Source of the DNA: Pollutimonas sp963706785
GTDB taxonomy: Bacteria; Pseudomonadota; Gammaproteobacteria; Burkholderiales; Burkholderiaceae_B
NCBI GenBank assembly: GCA_963706785.1
Contig: CAVPNJ010000004.1
Location: forward strand, 496,001 to 560,000
DNA: 64,000 nucleotides
Reading direction: 5' to 3'
Part shown: piece after piece, positions 26,127 through 34,922 of the stretch
Numbering within the stretch: the stretch's first letter is position 1
How the letters are laid out: every line of letters starts with the position of its first letter
Position numbers and translations under genes: made by a program
The notes under the pieces: model-generated
Database searches by the model: none
Seen by the model: only the letters and a program-made list of their open reading frames with translations
What the model was told of the DNA's origin: nothing

Positions 26127-26765
26127 ATGATTAAGCGCATGCTCGATATCACCGTATCGGCATCTGCCCTGTTGCTGCTCGCTCCGGTTATGGGCGTCGT
26201 GGCGTGGCAGGTCCGACGCAAACTGGGCTCACCCGTGCTCTTTCGCCAGGTACGGCCCGGGCTTCACGGACAAGCCTTTGAAATGGTCAAGTTCCGCAGC
26301 ATGCGAAACGCGCGGGATGCCGATGGCCGGGCATTACCGGACGCTCAGCGTTTGACTGCATTCGGCGCCCTGCTGCGCTCTACGAGCCTGGACGAATTGC
26401 CCGGACTGTGGAACGTGCTCAAGGGCGACATGAGCCTCGTGGGGCCACGCCCCCTATTGATGGAGTATCTGCCGCTATACAGCACAGAACAATTCCGACG
26501 CCACGACGTGCGCCCAGGACTGACTGGATGGGCACAGGTGAACGGGCGCAACGCACTGAGTTGGGAAGACAAGTTCCGGCTGGATGTCTGGTATGTCGAA
26601 CATCAATCGTTTTGGCTTGATATGAGGATTCTATTGTTGACGATCAAAAAAGTTTTACTACGCGATGGCGTTAGCGCTGAAGGCGAAGCAACGGTGGCTC
26701 GGTTTACGGGTTCGCCGGACGCTAAGCCAGGCGCAACGTCAGAACATACGAGGCACCAAGCATGA
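26127..26765 (+). CDS. pglC: Initiating phosphoglycosyltransferase, PglC-type
   Basis: Monotopic phosphoglycosyl transferases move a sugar-1-phosphate from UDP-sugar to undecaprenyl phosphate and so start each repeat unit. At 212 residues it is the minimal PglC form, not the larger WbaP/WcaJ form. A reentrant membrane helix occupies residues 5-27; the core has FRQVRPGLHG, the catalytic Asp-Glu in TSLDELPGLWNVLKGDMS, LVGPRP and RPGLTGWAQVNGRNA. AGGAAA precedes ATG 26127 by 6 bases. A 58-bp gap before it is the longest within the operon. Substrate prediction UDP-diNAcBac comes from the neighbours. Confidence 0.88.
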   Translation: MIKRMLDITVSASALLLLAPVMGVVAWQVRRKLGSPVLFRQVRPGLHGQAFEMVKFRSMRNARDADGRALPDAQRLTAFGALLRSTSLDELPGLWNVLKGDMSLVGPRPLLMEYLPLYSTEQFRRHDVRPGLTGWAQVNGRNALSWEDKFRLDVWYVEHQSFWLDMRILLLTIKKVLLRDGVSAEGEATVARFTGSPDAKPGATSEHTRHQA

Positions 26766-27421
26766 GCAGTCCACTATATGCAGTTTACGGCGCCAGCGGC
26801 TGCGGCCGCGGCATTATGCCTATGGCAAAAGTCCAACTAGAAAAACTGGGAGTCGCTCCAGACAGGCTGGTATTCATCGACGATGCACCTACAACCAGTC
26901 ATCTCAATGGGCATCAGGTACTCACCTACGACGAATTTCTGGCAAGTGAAGCAGACAGGCGTTATGCGATTCTGGCAATTGCCAACAGCGCAATCCGTGA
27001 AAAGCTGGCCAAACGGTGCACCACCGATGGCGTGCTGTCCTGGACCGTACGCGCAACCAATGTGATCACCATGGACGACGTGACCTTGGGTGAAGGCGCA
27101 GCGCTTAGCCCTTTTGTGACCCTGACTTCGAACATCCGCATTGGTCGTCATTTCCATGCCAACCTTTATAGCTATGTAGAGCATGACTGCGTCATTGGAG
27201 ACTTCGTCACCTTTGCCCCAGGCGTGAAATGCAACGGCAATATTCATATACACGACCATGCTTATATCGGCGCTGACGCTGTGATCAAACAAGGCAAGCC
27301 GGACTGCCCGCTTGTCATTGGACGTGGCGCGGTAGTGGGCATGGGCGCCGTCGTCACCCGCAGCGTGCCACCGGGAGCCACCGTCGTGGGAAACCCTGCC
27401 GCCCGACTTATAAGGAAGTAA
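26762..27421 (+). CDS. pglD: UDP-amino-sugar N-acetyltransferase, PglD-like
   Basis: PglD acetylates the C4 amine of UDP-4-amino sugar to give UDP-N,N'-diacetylbacillosamine. The 219 residues have an N-terminal alpha/beta domain that binds UDP-sugar (YAVYGASGCGRGIMPMA) and a left-handed beta-helix of hexapeptide repeats from about residue 95, ending GAVVGMGAVVTRSVPPGA and VVGNPAARLIRK. The His in YVEHDCVIGD corresponds to the catalytic histidine of this family. ATG overlaps the pglC-like stop (ATGA). NeuD-type O-acetyltransferases look similar; the neighbouring aminotransferase and dehydratase favour PglD. Confidence 0.83.
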   Translation: MSSPLYAVYGASGCGRGIMPMAKVQLEKLGVAPDRLVFIDDAPTTSHLNGHQVLTYDEFLASEADRRYAILAIANSAIREKLAKRCTTDGVLSWTVRATNVITMDDVTLGEGAALSPFVTLTSNIRIGRHFHANLYSYVEHDCVIGDFVTFAPGVKCNGNIHIHDHAYIGADAVIKQGKPDCPLVIGRGAVVGMGAVVTRSVPPGATVVGNPAARLIRK

Positions 27422-27425
27422 AAAT

Positions 27426-28622
27426 ATGCTGAATACCTCCTTTTCCGGCTGGCCCTCTTTTACTGAAGAAGAGGCCAATGCCGTTCGTGATGTTGTTCTG
27501 TCTAACAAAGTGAACTACTGGACAGGTCAGGAATGCCGCCAGTTCGAACAAGAATTCGCGCAATGGGCCGGTTGCGATCATGCCGTCGCAGTAGGCAACG
27601 GAACGCTGGCCCTGGATCTGGCGCTAAAAGCATTGGATATCGGCCCGGGCGACGAAGTGGTGGTTACGCCACGCACTTTCCTTGCATCCGTTTCATGCAT
27701 TGTCAATTGTGGCGCGACGCCTGTTTTTGCCGATGTGGATCGCGACTCGCAAAATATCACTGCCGACACCATACGCCCAGTACTGAGCGCTCGCACGCGT
27801 GCAATCATTTGTGTCCATCTGGCGGGCTGGCCCTGCGACATGGACCCCATTATGAGTCTGGCCGACGAGCATGGATTATTCGTAATTGAAGACTGCGCTC
27901 AAGCGCACGGAGCCCAATACAAGGGGCGCAGCGTTGGTTCTATCGGGCACATCGGAGCCTGGTCATTTTGCCAGGACAAGATCATGACCACAGGCGGCGA
28001 AGGTGGCATGGTCACGACCCGTGATCACGGGCTCTGGTCGGCGATGTGGTCTTTCAAAGATCATGGAAAAAGTTGGGAAGCCGTGTATGAGCGCGAGCAT
28101 CCTCCGGGCTTTCGATGGCTGCATGAAAGCTTTGGCACCAACTGGCGCATGATGGAAACGCAAGCTGCCATAGGCCGCATCCAATTACGCCGCATGCAGC
28201 AATGGCAGTCCAGCCGCCTCGAAAACGCGCAGCGAATCTGGGACGCAGCGAGCCAATTGCCAGGGCTTCGCGTACCCATGCCGCCACCCGAAATAAAGCA
28301 TGCCGCTTATAAATGCTATGTGTTTGTCGACCCGTCAGAACTAGACCCAGACTGGACCCGCGATCATATTCAGAACGAAATCACCTCACGTGGCGTACCT
28401 TGCTATTCGGGCTCTTGCTCGGAGGTATATTTGGAGAAGGCATTCGACCACAGCGACTGGCGCCCGCAAGCTCGCCTGCCGGTTGCTCGTGAACTGGGAG
28501 AGACTGCGCTAATGTTCCTGGTGCACCCAACGCTCGATAGCGCCGAGATCGAAAAAACCTGCGAAGTGCTCAACGAGGTCATGTCGCTGGCAACAGTCAC
28601 CGGTGAATGCAATGTTCGCTGA
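27426..28622 (+). CDS. pglE: UDP-4-keto-sugar aminotransferase, PglE-like (DegT/DnrJ/EryC1)
   Basis: PLP-dependent sugar aminotransferases convert a 4-keto-6-deoxy sugar to a 4-amino sugar with glutamate. In 398 residues the PLP site shows GNGTLALDLALKAL near residue 58, TPRTFLASVSCIVNCGATPV, the phosphate-site VIEDCAQAHGA near 155-165 and the Schiff-base lysine in FCQDKIMTTGGEGGM near residue 188. AAGGAAG precedes ATG 27426. The end overlaps the start of the dehydratase gene by 20 bases (or 11, depending on that start). It fits the step between PglF and PglD. Confidence 0.85.
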   Translation: MLNTSFSGWPSFTEEEANAVRDVVLSNKVNYWTGQECRQFEQEFAQWAGCDHAVAVGNGTLALDLALKALDIGPGDEVVVTPRTFLASVSCIVNCGATPVFADVDRDSQNITADTIRPVLSARTRAIICVHLAGWPCDMDPIMSLADEHGLFVIEDCAQAHGAQYKGRSVGSIGHIGAWSFCQDKIMTTGGEGGMVTTRDHGLWSAMWSFKDHGKSWEAVYEREHPPGFRWLHESFGTNWRMMETQAAIGRIQLRRMQQWQSSRLENAQRIWDAASQLPGLRVPMPPPEIKHAAYKCYVFVDPSELDPDWTRDHIQNEITSRGVPCYSGSCSEVYLEKAFDHSDWRPQARLPVARELGETALMFLVHPTLDSAEIEKTCEVLNEVMSLATVTGECNVR

Positions 28623-30651
28623 CATCCGACGTAATCTTCCAGACCTGAGGATCCGACTGCTGGCGATGACGCGCGAGCAGAAGCGGCTGCTGCAGATTCT
28701 GGCCGATGCGGTGCTGATCTGGATCGCCTTATGGCTGGCTTTTTTTATACGTCTGGATGATGCTTCGCAAGTCGAGCCTTTAGAAGGCCATGCATGGCTC
28801 TTTGGGCTGGCGCCGGTAATCTCGATACCGCTGTTTGCGAAGTTCGGACTTTATCGTGCGGTGATGCGCTACTTCGGCAATCAGGCCTTTACCACTATCG
28901 CCAAGGCCGTGACCGCAGCGACAGTGCTGATGGCCCTTGCGATTTATATATATGGCAAACCGCCGGCCGTAATTCCGCGCTCTGTGGTGGTCATTTACTG
29001 GATGCTTTGCCTGATGCTGGTAGGCGGACTGCGAGTCGTCATGAGACAGTATTTCAGCAGCGATCGGCTCAGCCTGCGGACAAAGCCATCGGACCACCTG
29101 GGCGGCAAACGGAAGGACGTGCGCCCCAACGTCATTATCTATGGAGCCGGGGCCGCCGGCAACCAGTTGCTGCATGCCTTGCGCATTGGCCGGGAAATGA
29201 AACCCGTCGCCTTTATTGACGATAACCCGGAACTGGCGGGCCGCCTCTTGGCGGGGCTTCCTGTTCATGCGCCGAACAATCTCGATAATCTGCTGGGAGG
29301 CACTGAAGTAGACGAGGTGCTGCTGGCGATTCCGTCGGCTTCCCGTGCGCGTCGCAATGAGATCATCGACATGCTCTCGCCGTATCCCATCTCTATACGC
29401 ACGATTCCCGGTTTCATGGATCTGGCCAGCGGGCGGGTACAAGTCGAGGCGCTGCGGGAAGTCGATATTGACGATCTGCTAGGGCGTGACACGGTGCAAC
29501 CCCACCCCGATTTATTTGAGCGCTGCATTCGCGGCCAAGTGGTCATGGTCACGGGCGCCGGTGGGTCGATAGGATCGGAACTGTGTCGGCAAATTGTACG
29601 CAACGCCCCGCAAACGCTCATTCTTTTCGAACATTCGGAGTTTGGCCTCTACAACATTCAGTCCGAACTGGAAAACCACATACGCAATTCAGGACTGACA
29701 ATGCGCGTGGTTGCCATACTAGGTTCGGTGCGCAATCAGAGCCGCCTGTCGGATGTCATGGTCTCGTGGAAAGTCGACACCGTTTATCACGCAGCCGCTT
29801 ATAAGCATGTTCCCATGGTCGAACGCAATATCGCCGAGGGCATCGTCAACAATACGTTCGGCACTTTGTATGCGGCACAGGCGGCCTTGCGCGCCGGGGT
29901 GAAAAATTTTGTGTTGATCTCTACCGACAAGGCGGTTCGGCCCACAAACGTCATGGGAAGCACCAAGCGTCTTGCTGAATTGGTTTTGCAAGCGCTGTCC
30001 AGCGAAAGTATGCCGCATCTGTATGGCCCAAGCGAAGACCAGCCTATGCCCAACCGGACCCGCTACACCATGGTCCGATTCGGCAATGTGCTGGGATCAT
30101 CGGGGTCGGTCATTCCGCTCTTTCGTGAGCAAATTCGCAAAGGTGGTCCGGTTACGGTAACCCACGCCGACATTACGCGTTACTTCATGACCATACCGGA
30201 AGCGGCCCAACTGGTTATCCAGGCAGGGTCCATGGGTTCAGGCGGCGATGTGTTCGTGCTGGATATGGGCGAGCCCGTGAAAATATCCCAACTGGCTGAA
30301 AAAATGGTTCAGCTATCTGGGCTTAGCGTGCGATCGGCACGGAATCTAGATGGAGATATCGCTATTGAGTTTACCGGGTTGCGACCCGGGGAAAAGCTTT
30401 ATGAGGAATTGCTTATCGGCGACAACGTCACCGCGACAGAGCACCCCATGATTATGCGCGCCCAGGAAAACCAGTTGGATTGGGAAACGCTAAAGATTGC
30501 CCTTACAGCATTGGCCGACGCGATCAAGGAAGACGACTACCCCAAAGTACGCACGCTGTTTTTTCAATTGGTCGACGGATATAAACCGGATGACGCCATC
30601 GTGGACTTGTTACACCAACAACGCGTGCAGACTCTTTCTATAGAAAATTAG
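28603..30651 (+). CDS. pglF: Membrane UDP-GlcNAc 4,6-dehydratase, PglF/WbpM/CapD type
   Basis: This enzyme makes UDP-4-keto-6-deoxy-GlcNAc, the first step toward bacillosamine. The 682-residue protein is the full-length form: four membrane helices in about residues 20-150, a CoA-binding-like Rossmann domain (VIIYGAGAAGNQLLHAL, about 175-300), then the dehydratase with VTGAGGSIGSELCRQI near 312 and STDKAVRPTNVMGSTKR near 450. The last segment has Met where ordinary SDRs have the catalytic Tyr, the hallmark of the WbpM/PglF group. Start is GTG 28603 or ATG 28612, both inside the preceding gene. It is the last gene of the locus. Confidence 0.88.
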   Translation: MNAMFADIRRNLPDLRIRLLAMTREQKRLLQILADAVLIWIALWLAFFIRLDDASQVEPLEGHAWLFGLAPVISIPLFAKFGLYRAVMRYFGNQAFTTIAKAVTAATVLMALAIYIYGKPPAVIPRSVVVIYWMLCLMLVGGLRVVMRQYFSSDRLSLRTKPSDHLGGKRKDVRPNVIIYGAGAAGNQLLHALRIGREMKPVAFIDDNPELAGRLLAGLPVHAPNNLDNLLGGTEVDEVLLAIPSASRARRNEIIDMLSPYPISIRTIPGFMDLASGRVQVEALREVDIDDLLGRDTVQPHPDLFERCIRGQVVMVTGAGGSIGSELCRQIVRNAPQTLILFEHSEFGLYNIQSELENHIRNSGLTMRVVAILGSVRNQSRLSDVMVSWKVDTVYHAAAYKHVPMVERNIAEGIVNNTFGTLYAAQAALRAGVKNFVLISTDKAVRPTNVMGSTKRLAELVLQALSSESMPHLYGPSEDQPMPNRTRYTMVRFGNVLGSSGSVIPLFREQIRKGGPVTVTHADITRYFMTIPEAAQLVIQAGSMGSGGDVFVLDMGEPVKISQLAEKMVQLSGLSVRSARNLDGDIAIEFTGLRPGEKLYEELLIGDNVTATEHPMIMRAQENQLDWETLKIALTALADAIKEDDYPKVRTLFFQLVDGYKPDDAIVDLLHQQRVQTLSIEN

Positions 30652-30761
30652 GGCTAGCTGAGTCATTCTTTTATAACTTTTGGAAATATAGGTCTTCGAA
30701 AAAATTACTTAGCCATAGCAAGGCTTACAATTACAATCTTCGATTCTTTACACCATCTGCG

Positions 30762-30799
30762 GCAGCAGTCCGTGCTTTGAAGCGGTCTGCTGCTTTTTT
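30762..30799 (+). terminator. Intrinsic terminator or attenuator directly before metN
   Basis: GCAGCAG (30762-30768) pairs with CTGCTGC (30787-30793), with further pairing inside the loop (TGCTT with AAGCG), followed by six T (30794-30799). The metN ATG is 11 bases farther on. It may end the polysaccharide operon 110 bp upstream, or act as an attenuator of metNIQ. Confidence 0.75.
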
Positions 30800-30810
30800 G
30801 TGTCTTCCTC

Positions 30811-31869
30811 ATGATAGAAATACAAGCAGTATCCCAGCGGTTCGAAGGCCCATCCGGCCCGGTCGATGCTATACGCGATGTAAGCATATCGATACGCAAG
30901 GGCGAGATTTTCGGCATTATCGGACGCAGCGGCGCCGGTAAAAGCACCTTGGTGCGCACTCTGAACTTATTGAACCGCCCGACGTCGGGCCACGTGATTT
31001 TAGATGGCAAGGATATAACCAGCCTGAATCCTGCCGAGCTACGCGCCGCGCGACGCCAGATCGGGATGATTTTTCAACATTTCAACTTGCTATCCTCCCG
31101 AACGGTGTATGGCAACATCGCTCTGCCTCTGGAATTGGCCGGTGTAAGCAAAGGGGAAATCGACCGAAAAGTGCGCGAACTGTTGAAGCTCGTAGACCTT
31201 TCCGCTCTGGCAGACCGCTATCCGGCACAAATCAGCGGCGGCCAAAAACAGCGTGTCGGTATTGCGCGTGCATTGGCCAATGATCCCAAGGTATTGCTCT
31301 CGGATGAAGCCACCTCGGCCCTGGACCCTGAAACAACCCGATCCATTCTGGAACTGTTGAAAAGAATCAACCGCGAACTGGGGTTGACCATCGTATTGAT
31401 CACACACCAGATGGAAGTCATCAAGATGATCTGCGATCGCATGGCCGTTATGGAAGCGGGCGAGCTAATCGAACACGGTTCGGTTCTGGACATATTCAGC
31501 TCTCCCCAACATCCCGTGACCCGCTCGATGATCGGCGATGTCATTGGACAGGATTTACCAAAGGGTGTGCTTCAGCGCGTTCGTGCAAGACTGGCCCAAA
31601 CCCAGGAAGGCGATGGCCAGGATCACCTGCTTCGCTTGGCCTTCACCGGCACCGGGGTCGAAGATCCGTTGCTTTCGGAAGTGGTACGCCGTTTCGGCCT
31701 GGATTTCAATATTCTGCATGGTCAGATCGACGAAATTCAGGAACAGGCCTTTGGATCGCTGGCAATTCTGGCGCGTGGAACCAGCGAACAAATCGAACAG
31801 GCGAAGGAATTCATGCGTTCGCGTGGCGTAATGGTAGAGGAGTTGAATCATGTCATCGCAAATGATTGA
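30811..31869 (+). CDS. metN: Methionine ABC transporter, ATP-binding protein
   Basis: MetN powers import of D- and L-methionine. The 352 residues show Walker A GRSGAGKST near 40-48, the Q loop FQHFNLL, signature SGGQKQRVGIARAL near 140 and Walker B VLLSDEATSALD. The C-terminal 90 residues form the ACT-like NIL/C2 domain that binds methionine and inhibits the pump. The start at 30811 aligns with family N-termini (MIEIQAVSQRF), yet there is no Shine-Dalgarno sequence, only a pyrimidine-rich tract after the terminator hairpin. It overlaps metI by 20 bases. Confidence 0.95.
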   Translation: MIEIQAVSQRFEGPSGPVDAIRDVSISIRKGEIFGIIGRSGAGKSTLVRTLNLLNRPTSGHVILDGKDITSLNPAELRAARRQIGMIFQHFNLLSSRTVYGNIALPLELAGVSKGEIDRKVRELLKLVDLSALADRYPAQISGGQKQRVGIARALANDPKVLLSDEATSALDPETTRSILELLKRINRELGLTIVLITHQMEVIKMICDRMAVMEAGELIEHGSVLDIFSSPQHPVTRSMIGDVIGQDLPKGVLQRVRARLAQTQEGDGQDHLLRLAFTGTGVEDPLLSEVVRRFGLDFNILHGQIDEIQEQAFGSLAILARGTSEQIEQAKEFMRSRGVMVEELNHVIAND

Positions 31870-32503
31870 CCTATTTATAAAGTCTTTTCTGGAAACCTTG
31901 CTAATGGTCGGAGTATCCGGCGTTATCGGCGCATTGGTTGGCGTGCCGCTGGGCGTATTCCTGTATTTGACCGATCGCAATGGCGTGCTGCCCGCGCTCA
32001 CCCTGAATCGTAGCCTGGGCATTATTGTTAATGCGGTGCGCTCGACTCCATTCATTATTCTGCTGGTTGCCATTATTCCGCTTACGCGCTTTTTTGTCGG
32101 AACCTCAATCGGCACCGCAGCAGCCATTGTGCCTTTAACGATCGCTGCGGCGCCGTTCGTCGCCCGTCTGGTTGAAACATCGCTGCGCGAAGTCGATCGC
32201 GGCCTGATTGAAGCGGCTCAGGCCATGGGCGCTACAACCTGGCAGATCGTCTACAAAGTACTGGTTCCCGAGGCATTTCCCGGCATCGTTGCGGGCCTGA
32301 CCATCACCTTGGTCAGCCTGGTGGGCTACTCCGCAATGGCGGGGGCAGTCGGCGGCGGTGGCCTGGGCGATTTGGGCATACGCTATGGATATCAGCGCTT
32401 CCTGCCTGAAGTTATGTTGCTCGTCGTATTGATTTTGATTGTTTTTGTTCAACTGGTGCAAACCTTAGGTGATGCATTGGTACGTCGTTTGAGTCATCGC
32501 TAG
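31850..32503 (+). CDS. metI: Methionine ABC transporter, permease
   Basis: MetI is the membrane subunit of the importer. Its 217 residues have five hydrophobic helices and the EAA loop RGLIEAAQAMGATTWQIVYKV near residues 117-137 that contacts MetN. ATG 31850 has GAGGAG upstream within metN; a second ATG at 31862 is possible. The gene overlaps metN by 20 bases, so translation is coupled, and metQ follows after 44 bases. Confidence 0.94.
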   Translation: MSSQMIDLFIKSFLETLLMVGVSGVIGALVGVPLGVFLYLTDRNGVLPALTLNRSLGIIVNAVRSTPFIILLVAIIPLTRFFVGTSIGTAAAIVPLTIAAAPFVARLVETSLREVDRGLIEAAQAMGATTWQIVYKVLVPEAFPGIVAGLTITLVSLVGYSAMAGAVGGGGLGDLGIRYGYQRFLPEVMLLVVLILIVFVQLVQTLGDALVRRLSHR

Positions 32504-32547
32504 CCTTATCCTGGCCACCGCGATTTCACTATTTTTAAAGGAAGCAA

Positions 32548-33348
32548 ATGAAGCGTCGTCAGTTACTGCAATTTGTGGCCGGCCTGGGCGTCGTAGCCAG
32601 CCTTGCCGCCACCCCGGTCCTGGCTCAGGACAAGACATACAAAATTGGCGTCACCGGAGGCCCCCATGCCCAGATTCTTGAGTTTGTAAAAGGCATTGCC
32701 GCCAAAGACGGCTTGAAGATCGAAGTGGTGGAATTCAGCGATTATGTGCAGCCTAATGCGGCACTGGCCGCTGGCGATCTCGACGCCAATAGTTATCAGC
32801 ACCTGCCATATCTGGAGGCGCAGATCAAAGACCGCGGCTACAAGTTGTCGAACGCCGGCTACACGATCACCTTCCCTATGGGCATATATTCCAAGAAAGT
32901 TAAAAAACTGGCCGAACTGCCCAATGGTGCTCGTATCGGCATTCCGAACGATCCAACTAACGGCGGCCGCGCCCTATTAGTGCTGCAATCGCAGGGTCTG
33001 GTGAAGCTGAAGGCTGACGCCGGCTTGAAAGCAACACCTTTGGATATCGTTGAAAATCCTAAAAAGCTGAATATTGTCGAACTCGACGCGGCACAATTGC
33101 CCCGCTCGCTGTCGGATCTGGATGCCGCTGCGGTCAACGGTAATTACGCAGCCTCGGCTGGCTTGAACCCAGTGACAGACGCGATTGCCATCGAAGATGC
33201 CAAGGGCCCTTATGCCAATCTGATTGCGGTGCGCACGGCCGACAAGGACCAGCCCTGGATCGCCAAACTGGTAAAAGCTTACCACTCGGCAGAGACCAAA
33301 GACTTCGTCAACAGCACCTTCAAGAACTCGGTCATTACCGCCTGGTAA
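32548..33348 (+). CDS. metQ: Methionine-binding protein MetQ (NlpA family)
   Basis: MetQ delivers methionine to MetNI in the periplasm. The 266 residues have a signal peptide MKRRQLLQFVAGLGVVASLA with cleavage near VLA-Q, a double Arg that resembles a Tat signal, and no lipobox Cys, unlike enterobacterial MetQ, which is a lipoprotein. The binding-protein core includes IGVTGGPHAQILEFVK, QPNAALAAGDLDANSYQHLPY and the domain-hinge segment PNDPTNGGRALL. AAAGGAAGC precedes ATG. Tat dependence is suggested only by the RR pattern. Confidence 0.93.
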   Translation: MKRRQLLQFVAGLGVVASLAATPVLAQDKTYKIGVTGGPHAQILEFVKGIAAKDGLKIEVVEFSDYVQPNAALAAGDLDANSYQHLPYLEAQIKDRGYKLSNAGYTITFPMGIYSKKVKKLAELPNGARIGIPNDPTNGGRALLVLQSQGLVKLKADAGLKATPLDIVENPKKLNIVELDAAQLPRSLSDLDAAAVNGNYAASAGLNPVTDAIAIEDAKGPYANLIAVRTADKDQPWIAKLVKAYHSAETKDFVNSTFKNSVITAW

Positions 33349-33378
33349 ATCGCCGAACATCGAACGTTTTTCCCTGCT

Positions 33379-33411
33379 GCCCCGCCATACGGTATCGTGC
33401 CATGGCGGGGC
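33379..33411 (+). terminator. Hairpin downstream of metQ
   Basis: GCCCCGCCAT (33379-33388) pairs perfectly with ATGGCGGGGC (33402-33411) around 13 bases. It is 30 bases past the metQ stop. There is no T tract, so it is either a weak terminator or an mRNA 3'-end stabiliser. Confidence 0.5.
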
Positions 33412-33516
33412 TCGTGCATAGTGCGAAGCAATCGCCAACAATAAGAACCGCACAAGCCAGGACCCGTCATTGCTAGTACTATCGTCCCATATCCCCAACC
33501 CCAGCCAAATAAGACT

Positions 33517-34233
33517 ATGGACGACAATGTACTAGCCGCGATGGCTCGCTGGCCCGATGTACCGAATGTATATGGCTGGCTTTCGCTGTCAGAAAGTGGG
33601 CACTGGCGTCTGCATCCCATGGGAGATGCCTGCATACCAGCGACCGGAAACGACAGCCCTGACAGCCATCATGGCGCCGTTTCCGCGTCTCAAGGCCCAA
33701 GCCGAGGCGAAGGCATCACAAGCCCGCAAATCCTTCGGTTCATCGATCACAATTACGCCCACGACGAGAAGAACCAGTGGTTCTTTCAGAACGGTCCGCA
33801 GAAGGTGTACGTACGCCTGGATGCCGCCCCATATATCCTGCATACCGAAACAGCTAGTCCTGCCAATCCCAGTGGTCTAATGACCCATAACGGCCTTGCC
33901 GCCGGCCACATTCGTGAGTGGTGCCTGGACGAGGCCGGGAGACTATACGCACAGACGCAGCATGGTCCGGGTTTGATCGCTGGCCGAGATCTCGCATGCA
34001 TTTTGGAACGTCTCTACACCACTGCTGGAGAGGCGATTCTGGAGGTTCTGGAGCGCGTCCCTGATCGAAAAGCACCCCTTGAAACCGAGCCCCTGAAAAC
34101 CGCATACCCTCGCTCTGCAATATCTGGAATGCAGGCCGCGCCGCCAACCGTAGCGACACCATTTCGCTTCGCCTCCGTTGCTGACATTCCCGCACTACTT
34201 GGATTTGTGCGCCGCCCTATGCCACCACAATAG
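33517..34233 (+). CDS. Conserved-looking cytoplasmic protein of unknown function
   Basis: I cannot name the family with confidence. The 238 residues have no signal peptide or membrane helix. The N-terminal half contains NVYGWLSLSESGHWRLHP and, near residue 70-110, a compact block FIDHNYAHDEKNQWFFQNGP then QKVYVRLDAAPYIL, rich in aromatic residues, followed by GLAAGHIREWCLDEAGRLY. The C-terminal 60 residues look disordered. It stands before the Nudix gene on the same strand (51 bp gap). Similar uncharacterised proteins occur in other Burkholderiales, as far as I recall. Confidence 0.75.
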   Translation: MDDNVLAAMARWPDVPNVYGWLSLSESGHWRLHPMGDACIPATGNDSPDSHHGAVSASQGPSRGEGITSPQILRFIDHNYAHDEKNQWFFQNGPQKVYVRLDAAPYILHTETASPANPSGLMTHNGLAAGHIREWCLDEAGRLYAQTQHGPGLIAGRDLACILERLYTTAGEAILEVLERVPDRKAPLETEPLKTAYPRSAISGMQAAPPTVATPFRFASVADIPALLGFVRRPMPPQ

Positions 34234-34284
34234 AGAGTTACTCCCGGCTTCTCATGAAGTCGCCGATTTGGTTAGAATCATCTT

Positions 34285-34872
34285 ATGACCTTGCAAGCTC
34301 CTTCTTTCTACTTTCCTGCACCTCGCGCGCAAAAATTTTGCAGCCAATGTGGCAATTCACTTAGCCTATACATACCGCCGGACGACAATCGCCTTCGCGA
34401 CGTTTGCGATACTTGCGGAGCAGTGCATTACCAAAACCCCCGCAATGTCGTTGGGGTTGTGCCGGTGTGGCAAGACAAGATACTGCTTTGCCGGCGGGCC
34501 ATCGAACCACGCTACGATAAGTGGACCTTACCGGCCGGCTTCATGGAGCTTGGTGAAACGACGGCCGAAGGCGCGATGCGGGAAACGCAAGAAGAAGCCG
34601 GAGCACAAATCGAATTGGGGCCACTTTACACCGTGATCGATGTCCCTCATGCGGAACAAGTGCATTTCTTCTATTTGGCAAAGGTGCAAAGCGCCGAACT
34701 ATACCCTGGCCCTGAAAGCCTTGAAGCGGCGTTCTTCAGCCTGGAAGACATCCCCTGGCCCGAACTGGCGTTTCGCACCGTAACCACTACGCTGGAACAC
34801 TATCTTGCCGACAGGGAAATAGGTGTATTTCCCGTTCATCACTACGTTATACCAGGGCCTTTTCCCAAGTAG
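34285..34872 (+). CDS. Nudix hydrolase with N-terminal zinc ribbon
   Basis: Nudix proteins hydrolyse nucleoside diphosphates linked to another moiety. The 195 residues begin with a zinc ribbon, CSQC near residue 13 and CDTC near 40, as in NudC-like enzymes. The Nudix box G-x5-E-x7-RE-x2-EE-x-G runs from GFMELGETTAEGAM to RETQEEAGA near residues 88-110. The NudC NAD-specific motif SQPWPFPxS is absent, so NAD decapping is not supported; an ADP-ribose or similar substrate is possible. It precedes aat by 50 bases. Confidence 0.88.
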   Translation: MTLQAPSFYFPAPRAQKFCSQCGNSLSLYIPPDDNRLRDVCDTCGAVHYQNPRNVVGVVPVWQDKILLCRRAIEPRYDKWTLPAGFMELGETTAEGAMRETQEEAGAQIELGPLYTVIDVPHAEQVHFFYLAKVQSAELYPGPESLEAAFFSLEDIPWPELAFRTVTTTLEHYLADREIGVFPVHHYVIPGPFPK

Positions 34873-34922
34873 AACAGGTCTTCGGCTCTAAGTGCATTTT
34901 TTCATGTAAAGGCATCACCTAC

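Noticed and set aside
30652..30810. SAM or SAH riboswitch before metNIQ
   Set aside because: The leader has only the terminator stem and weak upstream pairing; I could not fit any known riboswitch core.
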